From NCBI GenBank assembly GCA_004294945.1, contig SHOL01000008.1, forward strand, positions 1 through 33,889: DNA of 33,889 nucleotides. The letters are read 5' to 3'. The notes beneath the pieces were generated by a model. It saw only the letters and a program-made list of their open reading frames with translations. It searched no databases and had not been told where the DNA came from. How positions within the stretch are numbered: the stretch's first letter is position 1; each line of letters starts with the position of its first letter. Below are positions 13,938 through 21,887 of the stretch, piece by piece. The position numbers were made by a program, and so were the translations under genes. The stretch comes from Treponema sp. (GTDB taxonomy: Bacteria > Spirochaetota > Spirochaetia > Treponematales > Treponemataceae).

Positions 13938-14845
13938 TGACATACGCACCGGGGAAAAAAAGACATTCCAAGTCCAGTACGGTTTTTGTCACTTCAATAC
14001 TGTATATCTTTTTGACAATAACCGTTCTTGTAGTAGTGTATCCTGTCGCGTTTACAATCGGCGCGGCATTTACCGAAACCAACTCGCTGGCATCCACCAG
14101 GCTTGTACCCTGGCCGGAAAAACCGTCGTTCTACCAATTTCAGCGCCTTCTGACACCTTCAAGTCAGACTGTCGTCGGCACGGTAGACGTACGTGGCACC
14201 AACTATCTGGTGTGGTACCGCAATACGCTCAAGATCGCAATAGTGAACACCCTGTGTACTCTCGCGATTTGCGTTACTTCCGGCTATGTTTTCTCGCGCT
14301 TCCGTTTCCGGGCCCGCAAACCGATGATGGCCACAATCGTTGTCCTCCAGATGTTCCCGAGCTTTATCGGAATGATCGCGACGTATGTTATTCTGTGGCG
14401 AATCGGCGGACTCAACACCCATTGGGGACTGATACTTGTCTATGTTACGGGAAGCATTCCGTTCAACTCCTGGCTTATGAAAGGCTACTTTGATACCGCA
14501 GTTTCCAAGAGCATCGAAGAAGCTGCCCGCGTTGACGGCGCAAACCAGATTACTACCTTTATCAAAATTGTTATCCCGATGGTTAAACCGATGATTATGT
14601 TCCTTGCTCTTTCGAGCTTTACCAGCCCCTGGATGGATTTTATCTTCCCGCGCCTGATTCTGCGCAGCGATGATAAAAAAACGTTGGCGGTCGGTTTGTT
14701 CGAACTGATCAACGGCCGCGCGAACGACAACTTTACCATGTTTGCTGCCGGCGCCTTGCTGGTTGCAGTTCCGTTCGCAATTCTCTTTATGTCCGGCCAG
14801 AAATTCCTTCTTAAATCGATGGCTGGCGACGGTACCAAGGAATAA
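13937..14845 (+). CDS. malG: Maltodextrin ABC transporter permease MalG
   Basis: The 302-residue product has six predicted membrane spans and the EAA loop SIEEAARVDGANQITTFIKI. Its ATG overlaps the malF stop by one base, so translation is probably coupled. The segment after the first span (residues about 40-85, with TRLVPWPEKPSFYQFQRLL) matches the periplasmic P2-like part of MalG-type permeases. It completes the importer with MalE and MalF. A strong terminator follows 19 bases after the stop, closing the malEFG transcript. Confidence 0.9.
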   Translation: MTYAPGKKRHSKSSTVFVTSILYIFLTITVLVVVYPVAFTIGAAFTETNSLASTRLVPWPEKPSFYQFQRLLTPSSQTVVGTVDVRGTNYLVWYRNTLKIAIVNTLCTLAICVTSGYVFSRFRFRARKPMMATIVVLQMFPSFIGMIATYVILWRIGGLNTHWGLILVYVTGSIPFNSWLMKGYFDTAVSKSIEEAARVDGANQITTFIKIVIPMVKPMIMFLALSSFTSPWMDFIFPRLILRSDDKKTLAVGLFELINGRANDNFTMFAAGALLVAVPFAILFMSGQKFLLKSMAGDGTKE

Positions 14846-14863
14846 GTTTCTGTTTGCATCAAG

Positions 14864-14903
14864 AAAGCGTGCCGGGATTCTGTTTCCGCGCACGCTTTTT
14901 TTT
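14864..14903 (+). terminator. Intrinsic terminator after malG
   Basis: AAAGCGTGC (14864-14872) pairs with GCACGCTTT (14890-14898), followed by a T run to 14903. Confidence 0.85.
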
Positions 14904-14944
14904 CGTTCACCAATAAAAACCCATACTGACGGAGGTTTCCTGTT

Positions 14945-16627
14945 ATGATAACCGGATCAACAAATTCTTTGCGCACCCAGAGGCGCAGCCTTCTGGCATT
15001 GCTCGCAATCGTCTGTATCCTTTTTGGTGCAGCCTCCTGTGCGTCGGGTCGGGCCGAGTCGATTGACCCGACAAAAGCAGTCACACAGCTTGCTCCCCTG
15101 CCACGCCGCGCACAGACCCCTACTGCCGGGGTCTACTACTGCATTTTTGTCCGATCCTTCGCAGACTCAAATGGCGACGGAATCGGCGATTTCAAGGGTA
15201 TGACCGCTCGTCTGGACTACCTCAACGACGGAAACGACCGTACAACCTCTGATCTGGGGGTAACTGGAATTTGGCTGTTGCCGATATTCCCCTCCCAATC
15301 GTATCATGGCTACAACGTTGACGATTATTACGGCGTAAATCCCGACTATGGCACGCTTGCCGACTTCGAAGAGTTTCTTTCCGAAGCGGAAAAACGCGGT
15401 ATTTCGGTTATCATAGACATGACCTGCAATCATTCTTCCTTATATACAGACTGGTTTATCGAATCCCGCAACAAGGACAGTCCGTATCGCGGATGGTACC
15501 GCTGGGTTGAAGATGGCGACACCAGGTATAACCTGAATCAGAAGATATGGGGACATAATCTCTGGAACTACTACGAAGGTGCCTATTATGCAGGCCTTTT
15601 CGAAAGCGGCATGCCCGACTTTAACCTGTCCAATCCTGCCGTCCGCGAAGAGTTCAAGAACATTGCTTCGTACTGGATCGGGAAGGGTGTAGACGGATTC
15701 CGCTTTGACGCGGCCGGCCATGTGTTCAACGCCGCCAAGCTCGCAGCAGGGGAAGAGTCCCAATCCCAGGGCGTTGCCTTCTGGAAAGAACTTGTCGGCC
15801 ATGTACGGTCTGTAAAACCGGACGCCTACACAGTCGGAGAAGTGTGGGAGCCTACTTCCACGCGTGCTGTCTATATGCAGGGCCTTGGATCCACCTTCCA
15901 TTTTGATCTGGGTACAAAAATTGTAGACGCAATACGAGAAGGATCCGGGGGAAAAAATAATATTGCAAACTCCTTGTACGGCGATTACACAACCTACAAA
16001 GAAATGAATCCTGACTATATCGATGCACCATTCCTGACGAACCACGATCAAAACAGAATTTCAGGAATGCTCAGGGGCGATTCTCGGCTTCTCAAATTAT
16101 CTGCGTCTTTGTATATTCTTGCGGAAGGAGTTCCTTTCATGTATTACGGCGAAGAAATCGGCCTGATGGGTGCCAAGCCCGACGAGCAGATCCGTACGCC
16201 GATGCTGTGGAACGACCCGGGGAAAGACCGGCTGCAAACCAGCTGGATCGAGTCGAAATATAACAAGAATACCATACCGGTCAGCCGTCAGCAAAAAGAT
16301 CCTGAATCGCTGCTTAATTACTACAAGCGGCTTATTCGGGTAAAAACTGCGCATTCCGCCCTGTTTGAGGGCCGATTTACTGCGGTGGCTACCGATGCTT
16401 CGGAAATTGTATCCTGGAAGATGGAATCGCAGAAGGAAAAAGCCTTTGTTCTGCATAACCTGTCTCCTGAACCTGTTACCCTGGTTTTGCCGCCGGAAGC
16501 GCTTGGAGCCGATGGCGCGCCGATGCCGCTGATCTTTGCCGGTTCTTCCGGTGTAACGATTACCGGTACGTCCATAACCCTGCCCCCGCGGGAGTCTGCA
16601 GTTCTCGCGGCAGCTTCCGCCCAATAA
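14945..16627 (+). CDS. GH13 alpha-amylase/alpha-glucosidase family lipoprotein
   Basis: ATG 14945 follows GGAGG (14931-14935) and gives 560 residues. The signal has lipobox GAASC (Cys32). Motifs include the calcium loop DSNGDGIGD, DMTCNHSS (region I), GFRFDAAGH with nucleophile Asp255, VGEVW with Glu299 and TNHDQN with Asp368. The short lid and DSNGDGIGDFKGMTARLDYL resemble the oligosaccharide-cutting branch of GH13 (oligo-1,6-glucosidase and neopullulanase relatives), so it may trim short maltodextrins before uptake; specificity is inferred. It lies after the malG terminator and has no operator palindrome, unlike the other transcripts of the locus, so it may be read through or expressed separately. 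It is distinct from the tandem amylase pair. Confidence 0.85.
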   Translation: MITGSTNSLRTQRRSLLALLAIVCILFGAASCASGRAESIDPTKAVTQLAPLPRRAQTPTAGVYYCIFVRSFADSNGDGIGDFKGMTARLDYLNDGNDRTTSDLGVTGIWLLPIFPSQSYHGYNVDDYYGVNPDYGTLADFEEFLSEAEKRGISVIIDMTCNHSSLYTDWFIESRNKDSPYRGWYRWVEDGDTRYNLNQKIWGHNLWNYYEGAYYAGLFESGMPDFNLSNPAVREEFKNIASYWIGKGVDGFRFDAAGHVFNAAKLAAGEESQSQGVAFWKELVGHVRSVKPDAYTVGEVWEPTSTRAVYMQGLGSTFHFDLGTKIVDAIREGSGGKNNIANSLYGDYTTYKEMNPDYIDAPFLTNHDQNRISGMLRGDSRLLKLSASLYILAEGVPFMYYGEEIGLMGAKPDEQIRTPMLWNDPGKDRLQTSWIESKYNKNTIPVSRQQKDPESLLNYYKRLIRVKTAHSALFEGRFTAVATDASEIVSWKMESQKEKAFVLHNLSPEPVTLVLPPEALGADGAPMPLIFAGSSGVTITGTSITLPPRESAVLAAASAQ

Positions 16628-16650
16628 GGTAGGTCTGATTCAGGCTTTGC

Positions 16651-16710
16651 ATTCTCCCTTGTTCGGCAGTATATTTTTTTAAGAACGTGAGATCACGCGA
16701 CAGGGAGAAT
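16651..16710 (+). promoter_or_regulatory. Inverted repeat that could cover the ribosome binding site of the next gene
   Basis: ATTCTCCC (16651-16658) is the exact complement of GGGAGAAT (16703-16710), which contains the Shine-Dalgarno sequence for ATG 16715. A small hairpin (CGTG with CACG, 16686-16697) lies in the loop. If transcribed together, the pairing would block translation. Confidence 0.4.
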
Positions 16711-16714
16711 GTTC

Positions 16715-18220
16715 ATGCCTATTTCTACTATTATAATGCTCTTTTTCTGCTACAGTTTTATGGGCTGGGTTTCGGAAGTTGTCTACTGTTCATTGATTGA
16801 ACGCCGTTTTGTCAATCGCGGTTTTTTGGTAGGCCCGCTCTGCCCGGTGTATGGTTTTGGGGGCTTGCTGGTTGTGTTTTTGCTGGAGCCTTTTACCGGC
16901 AACGTCCTGTATTTGTTTGTTATGGCTATGGCCGTTACCACAGTCCTGGAATATGTTACCGGCTGGGCTCTGGAATCCATTTTTTCCACAAAGTGGTGGG
17001 ACTATTCGCAATACCGGTTCAATATTCATGGCCGGGTTTGTCTGCTGAATTCCGTACTGTTCGGTATTATGGGCGTTGTCGCACTGTGTTTTGTGCATCC
17101 TGCGGCGTTGTCGTTCATCGGGATGATTTCTCCGGAAACCCGGGTTCTGCTCGCCGCCGGCTTTTCTGCGGTACTGTTCGTCGATTTTGCCTACACGCTC
17201 CGATCTTTGGTAGATTTCAGCGCAAAACTTGCGAGCCTTACGGAATTTATGGACAGTGTTACAAGTTCCATCGATTTTGGCGAATGGTTTAACGAAAAAG
17301 ACCTGAAAGCCAGCCTTGAACGGCTCAAAGAAAGAGCGCGAGTCGATGCAACCGAATTTAATGCGCGCATTACGGAAAAACTCGAACAGCTGATCGACCG
17401 TGCGAAGGGTATGCAGCATCTTGTCAGTGCATTCCCCGGTATGACCAGCCGCCGTCATGATGTGCAGCTGACCGCATTCAAGAGGCTGTTCAATGTCCAT
17501 CGCAGTGCGACTGAACACACCGCTATGGATGCTCCCCGGGGCAGTGCCAGGGATGCTCTGCAGGGCAGTACCAGGCCAGTACTGCAGCCTTCGGGCGTGG
17601 TTGAATTTCTGTTTGTGTTTCTTGTCAGCAGCTTTCTTGGTTCGGTGATCGAGACTCTGTGGGGTTTGGGTTCTGGAGGTGTGCCGGGTATCAGATCTGC
17701 TCTGGTGTTCGGGTATCTGAATCCGTTGTACGGTAGTGCGGTAATAGCCCTGAGTGTGTTGTACTCGCGGATTTCCAAATGGAGAGATCTTGGTGTAATC
17801 GTTCTTTTTTCGGCAGTACTGTACCTGTTTGTGCTTCTGGTAGGACTTTTGCAGGATGTGCTGCTTTCGTCAGGCACCTGGTCTTTTGTCGGTCCATTCG
17901 ATTCTGTCCGGGGTGATCATTCTCTGTTGTTTATTGTAGCTCTTTCGGTACTGTCGCTTTTCTGGATCAGGGACATTCTGCCGCTTCTGATCGGCGTGTT
18001 CCGCAAAATGAACCGGAATTTTGCCGCAGTTGTCATTGTCTGCGTCTTTCTGTGCGCCATTGCGGATGCTGCGGTTTCTTTCGGTTCGGTGAAGCGCTGG
18101 GTTGAACGGAAAAACGGATTGGAAGCGGCAAGTGCGCCGGCTCACCTGCTCGACCGGTATTTTCCCGACGAAGTCCTGACCGGACGATTCCCCTGGCTTC
18201 GGGTAACCGAAGACAAGTAG
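16715..18220 (+). CDS. Integral membrane protein with two CmpB-like (PF06541 type) domains
   Basis: ATG 16715 is spaced properly from GGGAG (16703-16707); an ATG at 16709 would be too close. The product has 501 residues. The first half carries the family pattern: FCYSFMGWVSEVVYCSLIER, then FVNRGFLVGPLCPVYGFGG, followed by three more membrane spans. A charged, probably helical region (about 180-275, KASLERLKERARVDATEF) follows. A second, weaker copy begins near 290: FVFLVSSFLGSVIETLWG, then FGYLNPLYGSAVIAL. Most family members have one such domain. They are labelled putative ABC transporter permeases, but their function is not established. Between the halves is a 24-base tandem duplication at 17539-17586. 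No partner ATPase is next to it. Confidence 0.75.
   Translation: MPISTIIMLFFCYSFMGWVSEVVYCSLIERRFVNRGFLVGPLCPVYGFGGLLVVFLLEPFTGNVLYLFVMAMAVTTVLEYVTGWALESIFSTKWWDYSQYRFNIHGRVCLLNSVLFGIMGVVALCFVHPAALSFIGMISPETRVLLAAGFSAVLFVDFAYTLRSLVDFSAKLASLTEFMDSVTSSIDFGEWFNEKDLKASLERLKERARVDATEFNARITEKLEQLIDRAKGMQHLVSAFPGMTSRRHDVQLTAFKRLFNVHRSATEHTAMDAPRGSARDALQGSTRPVLQPSGVVEFLFVFLVSSFLGSVIETLWGLGSGGVPGIRSALVFGYLNPLYGSAVIALSVLYSRISKWRDLGVIVLFSAVLYLFVLLVGLLQDVLLSSGTWSFVGPFDSVRGDHSLLFIVALSVLSLFWIRDILPLLIGVFRKMNRNFAAVVIVCVFLCAIADAAVSFGSVKRWVERKNGLEAASAPAHLLDRYFPDEVLTGRFPWLRVTEDK
17539..17586 (+). repeat. Two-copy 24-bp tandem repeat inside the CmpB-like gene
   Basis: Units 17539-17562 and 17563-17586 both begin GGGCAGT and end CTGCA, differing at a few bases. 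They encode related Gly-Ser-rich segments (SARDALQ / STRPVLQ) in the linker between the two membrane domains. Confidence 0.6.
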
Positions 18221-18251
18221 CGGTACCAACGTGCGCCGATCTTGACGCGTT

Positions 18252-18295
18252 CGCATGAGGGGGCTCCGAACTGGATGCGTTCGCCCCCCGATGCG
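18252..18295 (+). terminator. Stem-loop between the CmpB-like gene and metA
   Basis: CGCAT plus GGGGGC (18252-18264) pair with GCCCCC plus ATGCG (18283-18295) with two mismatched positions. It lies between convergent genes and may stop transcription from either side; no clear T run is present. A second small stem (TGCCTC with GAGGCA, 18301-18324) follows. Confidence 0.4.
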
Positions 18296-18353
18296 CTTTC
18301 TGCCTCGGTCTTGCTGATGAGGCAACTTCCCGGTGTTTTTATGCTTTGCGTTT

Positions 18354-19271
18354 TTAGTGGATGGTCTCGATGTCGTACGGTGTTTCCTGGTAGACAAAGT
18401 AGTTCAGCCAGTTGACGAACAAGAGATTTGCGTGCGCCCGCCACATGACGGGCGGAAAATGTGCCGGGTTGTTGTCGGGAAAATAGTTTTTTGGCACATC
18501 GATGTGCATGCCCCTGGCGATATCGCGCTGGTATTCCCGGGCAAGAGTGTCGGCGTCGTATTCGGCATGGCCAGACACGAAGATTGAGCGGCCGTCCCGG
18601 CTTGCAACCAGATAGACGCCGGCTTCGTCGGCTTCCGCCAGCAGTTCCAGTTCCGGCACCTTTAGTATGTCTTCTTTTTGGATGGTTGTGTGCCTGCTAT
18701 GAGGTGCAAGGAAGGTTTCATCAAAGCCGCGAACCAGTTTGTGCTTTGGGTTGAGTATCCGGTGACTGAATATGCCGAACGCTTTTTCTTCCAGCTTGTG
18801 TTTGCCGATTCCGTAGTGATGGTAGAGGGCGGCCTGCGATCCCCAGCAGATATGGAGTGTGCTGTAAACGTGGGATGTGCTCCAGTCCATGATGGTTACC
18901 AGCTCTGGCCAGTAATCGACTGCTTCAAACGGGAGGTTTTCCACCGGTGCTCCGGTGATAATCATGCCGTCGAACTTTTGGGTTTTCACGCTGTCGAACG
19001 TTCGGTAGAAGGCGTCAAGGTATTCGCGGCTGGTGTTTGCAGATTGGTGGGATGCCATAGCCAGGAGGGTTATTTCGATCTGAAGCGGGGTGTTTCCAAG
19101 GAGGCGCAAAAGCTGCGTTTCTGTTACGTCTTTGGTGGGCATCAGGTTCAGGATGAGTATTTTTAGCGGACGGATGTCCTGGTTTTTTGCGCGCGAATCG
19201 TCCATAACGAAGATGTTTTCTTCGGCAAGTATTTTTGAAGCGGGAAGAGCTGCTGGTATTTTTACGGGCAT
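18354..19271 (-). CDS. metA: Homoserine O-acyltransferase MetA, predicted acetyl-CoA-dependent
   Basis: The 305-residue product matches MetA along its full length, with [19 protein letters not shown] near the start. The catalytic triad is in register with the characterised enzymes: Cys142 in [11 protein letters not shown], and His235 and Glu237 in SGHAEYD. Residue 111 is Glu in [10 protein letters not shown]; in this family Glu111 is associated with acetyl-CoA and Gly111 with succinyl-CoA, so homoserine O-acetyltransferase activity is predicted despite the usual succinyltransferase label. It makes the activated homoserine used for methionine synthesis. An AGGAG site lies 8 bases before the start. 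It stands alone between a convergent membrane-protein gene and divergent tex, with no SAM riboswitch recognised upstream. Confidence 0.93.
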   Translation of the reverse strand: MPVKIPAALPASKILAEENIFVMDDSRAKNQDIRPLKILILNLMPTKDVTETQLLRLLGNTPLQIEITLLAMASHQSANTSREYLDAFYRTFDSVKTQKFDGMIITGAPVENLPFEAVDYWPELVTIMDWSTSHVYSTLHICWGSQAALYHHYGIGKHKLEEKAFGIFSHRILNPKHKLVRGFDETFLAPHSRHTTIQKEDILKVPELELLAEADEAGVYLVASRDGRSIFVSGHAEYDADTLAREYQRDIARGMHIDVPKNYFPDNNPAHFPPVMWRAHANLLFVNWLNYFVYQETPYDIETIH

Positions 19272-19363
19272 CCTGTGTTCTCCTGTCCGGATCCAAATGT
19301 AACCGGGATGCGGTCGATTTTATCGGAAGGGGGGTGTTCTGCCAATAGGGTACGTTCCGATGC

Positions 19364-19393
19364 TTGCCCGCCACCCCGTTTATCCTGTAAAAT
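19364..19393 (+). promoter_or_regulatory. Promoter very close to the tex start codon
   Basis: TTGCCC (19364-19369) and TAAAAT (19388-19393) are 18 bases apart. The -10 box ends 8 bases before ATG 19402, predicting an mRNA leader of about 2 bases. There is no Shine-Dalgarno sequence in the gap. Confidence 0.55.
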
Positions 19394-19401
19394 ACGTGAC
19401 T

Positions 19402-21885
19402 ATGGAATTTACACAGGAACAGATTGATGCACTCGTAGTTAACGAGGTTGCGATTCTTAAGCGGATTGCCGATGAGCTGAAAATTCAGCCGGCGCAGGTT
19501 TCGGCAGTGGTTTCTCTTGTTGCCGAGGGCTGCACGATTCCCTTTATTTCCCGGTACCGCAAAGAGCGCCACGGTTCTCTGGACGAAGTGCAGGTCCGGG
19601 ACTGCGATCATCTTTTCAAGAGCTATCAAAACCTTGAAACCCGCAGACTCGAAATAGTCAAAGGCATTTTCGGCCAGGGAAAGCTGTCCGAACTGCTGTA
19701 CGATAATGTCATGAAAGCTCAGACCTTAACCGAACTCGAGGATCTGTGGGCACCCTTCAAAAAGAAGAAAAAAACCCGCGGCATGCTCGCGATTGAGCGA
19801 GGGCTTGAACCGCTTGCAGATCTTATGGAAAAAGCGGATAACGCACAGGTCGAAAAAGAAGCGCTGGCGTACGTGAAAACCGACGAAGAGAATGCGGAAT
19901 TGTCGGTCGGATCTGTCGAAGAAGCGCTTCAGGGCGCAATGGATATCATCGCCGAACGCGTTGCGCAAAATCCCGAATTCCGGGCGGCTGTTCGCGATTA
20001 TTACATGAAGTCCGGCCAGTTTGTGGTAACCGGAGTAGGCGACGAGGCGGTGGAGAAAACATCCGTGTACCAGATGTACTGGGACTACAAGGAACCGCTT
20101 AACCAGATAAAGCCGCACCGGGTTCTTGCCATTAACCGCGGCGAGCGCGACAAGGCACTGGATGTCAAAATCGACGTCGATGTGGACGGCGCGATCGAGA
20201 TTATCGAGCGCAGTTACATGATAAACAATAAGTGGTGCAAGGAAGCGATTTCCGACGGCCTGGTACGGCTGCTTTCGCCGGCTGTTGTTCGGGAAATCCG
20301 TTCGGATCTTTCTGACCAGGCCGATACCCATGGGATCAGTGTTTTCAGCGAAAACCTGAAAAATCTGTTGATGCAGCAGCCGATCAAGGGGACGAGGGTG
20401 CTCGGCGTGGACCCGGGAATCCGGACCGGAACGAAGTGTGCTGCGCTCGATTCGACCGGCAAGTATCTTGGCAGTTTTGTTATCTATCAGCATAAGCCTG
20501 CAGAAGGCGAAAGGGCGATTCTGAAAGCTATCAAGGATTACGATGTTCAGCTGGTTGCCATTGGTAACGGTACAGGCACCCGCGAGGTGCAGGAGATTGT
20601 AGCCAAGGTGATTTCCGAGCACTGTCCTTCGGTATTGTATACGGTTGTAGACGAGGACGGGGCGTCTGTCTATTCCGCAAGCGATATTGCCCGCGAAGAA
20701 TTCCCCGAGCTCGATCTGACCATCCGCGGTGCCATTTCGATCGGCCGCCGCCTGCAGGATCCGCTTGCTGAACTCGTCAAGATTGATCCGAAATCAATCG
20801 GAGTCGGGCTGTACCAGCACGATCTTAACCAGAAAAAACTGTCCGAAATGCTCGATGAGGTTGTCGGATCTGTCGTGAATAATGTCGGCGTAAACTTGAA
20901 TACGGCGAGCTTCTCCCTGCTGAAGTACGTTTCCGGCATTAACAGTTCTCTTGCCAAGAAGATTGTCGCGTTTCGCGAATCCACCGGAAAAATTACCAGC
21001 CGCGAGGCTATTATGAAAGTGCCCGGCATGGGGCCGAAGACTTTCGAACAGTGTGCCGGCTTCCTCAAGATTCCGGAAAGTGCTGATCCCTTGGACAACA
21101 GCTGGGTTCACCCTGAAAATTACCAGGCTGCCCGTGTGGTGTACGAAATTGTGCAGAAGAAGGAAGAGGTGACCCACGATGTTCGCAGCGAGCTGAAAAA
21201 ATCCTGGAACCTCGGTGAGCAGACGATCGACGATATCATCGAGGAACTGAAAAAACCGAACCGCGATCCCCGCGAAGGCTATCCGAAACCGATTATGCAA
21301 AAAGGGGTGCTTTCCTTTGAAGACCTTAAAGAAGGCATGACGGTTACCGGAAAGATCAAAAACGTCGTCGATTTCGGCGCCTTTGTTGATATCGGCATCA
21401 AGGAAACCGCGCTTCTGCATCTTTCGGAAATGAGCGATCAGTATGTCAAGGATCCGATGGATGTGGTAAAGGTCGGCGATGTAAAGGAATGCAGGATTAT
21501 CGGTCTGGATGTGGACAGAAGGCGCATCAGCCTGAGCTGCAAGAGCCTGTCCGGAGGGAAAGCTTCCTCGGGCGCACACGGCGGTCAGGGGGGGGATTCT
21601 TCTACACGCGACGGTTCGCGCAAAGTGGTTGTTGCGCGCCGTGCCGACGGTTCCGGAGGGGCTACAGGCGGTTCAGGCACTTCTACAGGTGCTGCAGGCG
21701 GGTATTCGGGCGGTTCCCGAAGCGGAACCCCGGGGGGATCCCGAAGCGGATCCTGGGGCGGAAAATCTGCTTGGGACGGAAAATCTACCCGGGACGGAAA
21801 ATCTGCCCGGGACGGAAAATCTGCCCGGGACGATGACGGTATGACCTATAATCCGTTTGCCGAGCTTCTGAAAGGCAAAAAATAA
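19402..21885 (+). CDS. tex: Tex-family transcription accessory / RNA-binding protein with long Gly/Ser-rich tail
   Basis: I choose ATG 19402 (MEFTQEQIDAL), since an in-frame ATG at 19360 adds 14 residues that do not fit the family. The product has 827 residues. Domains are an N-terminal Tex region (VAEGCTIPFISRYRKE), a YqgF/RNase H-like domain from about 331 (LGVDPGIRTGTKCAALD), helix-hairpin-helix motifs near 515-565 (MKVPGMGPKTFEQCAGFL) and an S1 RNA-binding domain at about 642-715 (GKIKNVVDFGAFVDIG). About 110 further residues form a Gly/Ser/Arg-rich tail ending in MTYNPFAELLKGKK, with four 6-residue repeats of the KSARDG type. Tex proteins bind nucleic acid and associate with transcription; the tail is longer than usual. 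rsmG follows after 2 bases. Confidence 0.93.
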   Translation: MEFTQEQIDALVVNEVAILKRIADELKIQPAQVSAVVSLVAEGCTIPFISRYRKERHGSLDEVQVRDCDHLFKSYQNLETRRLEIVKGIFGQGKLSELLYDNVMKAQTLTELEDLWAPFKKKKKTRGMLAIERGLEPLADLMEKADNAQVEKEALAYVKTDEENAELSVGSVEEALQGAMDIIAERVAQNPEFRAAVRDYYMKSGQFVVTGVGDEAVEKTSVYQMYWDYKEPLNQIKPHRVLAINRGERDKALDVKIDVDVDGAIEIIERSYMINNKWCKEAISDGLVRLLSPAVVREIRSDLSDQADTHGISVFSENLKNLLMQQPIKGTRVLGVDPGIRTGTKCAALDSTGKYLGSFVIYQHKPAEGERAILKAIKDYDVQLVAIGNGTGTREVQEIVAKVISEHCPSVLYTVVDEDGASVYSASDIAREEFPELDLTIRGAISIGRRLQDPLAELVKIDPKSIGVGLYQHDLNQKKLSEMLDEVVGSVVNNVGVNLNTASFSLLKYVSGINSSLAKKIVAFRESTGKITSREAIMKVPGMGPKTFEQCAGFLKIPESADPLDNSWVHPENYQAARVVYEIVQKKEEVTHDVRSELKKSWNLGEQTIDDIIEELKKPNRDPREGYPKPIMQKGVLSFEDLKEGMTVTGKIKNVVDFGAFVDIGIKETALLHLSEMSDQYVKDPMDVVKVGDVKECRIIGLDVDRRRISLSCKSLSGGKASSGAHGGQGGDSSTRDGSRKVVVARRADGSGGATGGSGTSTGAAGGYSGGSRSGTPGGSRSGSWGGKSAWDGKSTRDGKSARDGKSARDDDGMTYNPFAELLKGKK
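21760..21831 (+). repeat. Four 18-bp tandem repeats in the tex 3' end
   Basis: Units begin at 21760, 21778, 21796 and 21814. The last two are identical, each GGAAAATCTGCCCGGGAC. They encode GKSA/TRD-type hexapeptides and keep the reading frame, so slippage would change tail length by six residues per unit. Confidence 0.85.
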
Positions 21886-21887
21886 GT

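Noticed and set aside
13840-14493. Alternative plus-strand frame across the malF/malG junction
   Set aside because: It is a shifted reading of malG; the real frame carries the EAA loop and membrane spans.
19360-19401. Upstream start for tex at ATG 19360
   Set aside because: It adds 14 residues not expected in the family, lies upstream of the proposed -10 box and has a poor ribosome binding site.
19272-19401. SAM riboswitch upstream of metA
   Set aside because: The 130-base gap shows no SAM-type core on the minus strand, and a normal AGGAG site is present.
21760-21831. CRISPR-like repeat array
   Set aside because: The units are contiguous 18-bp repeats without spacers, in frame within the tex coding sequence.
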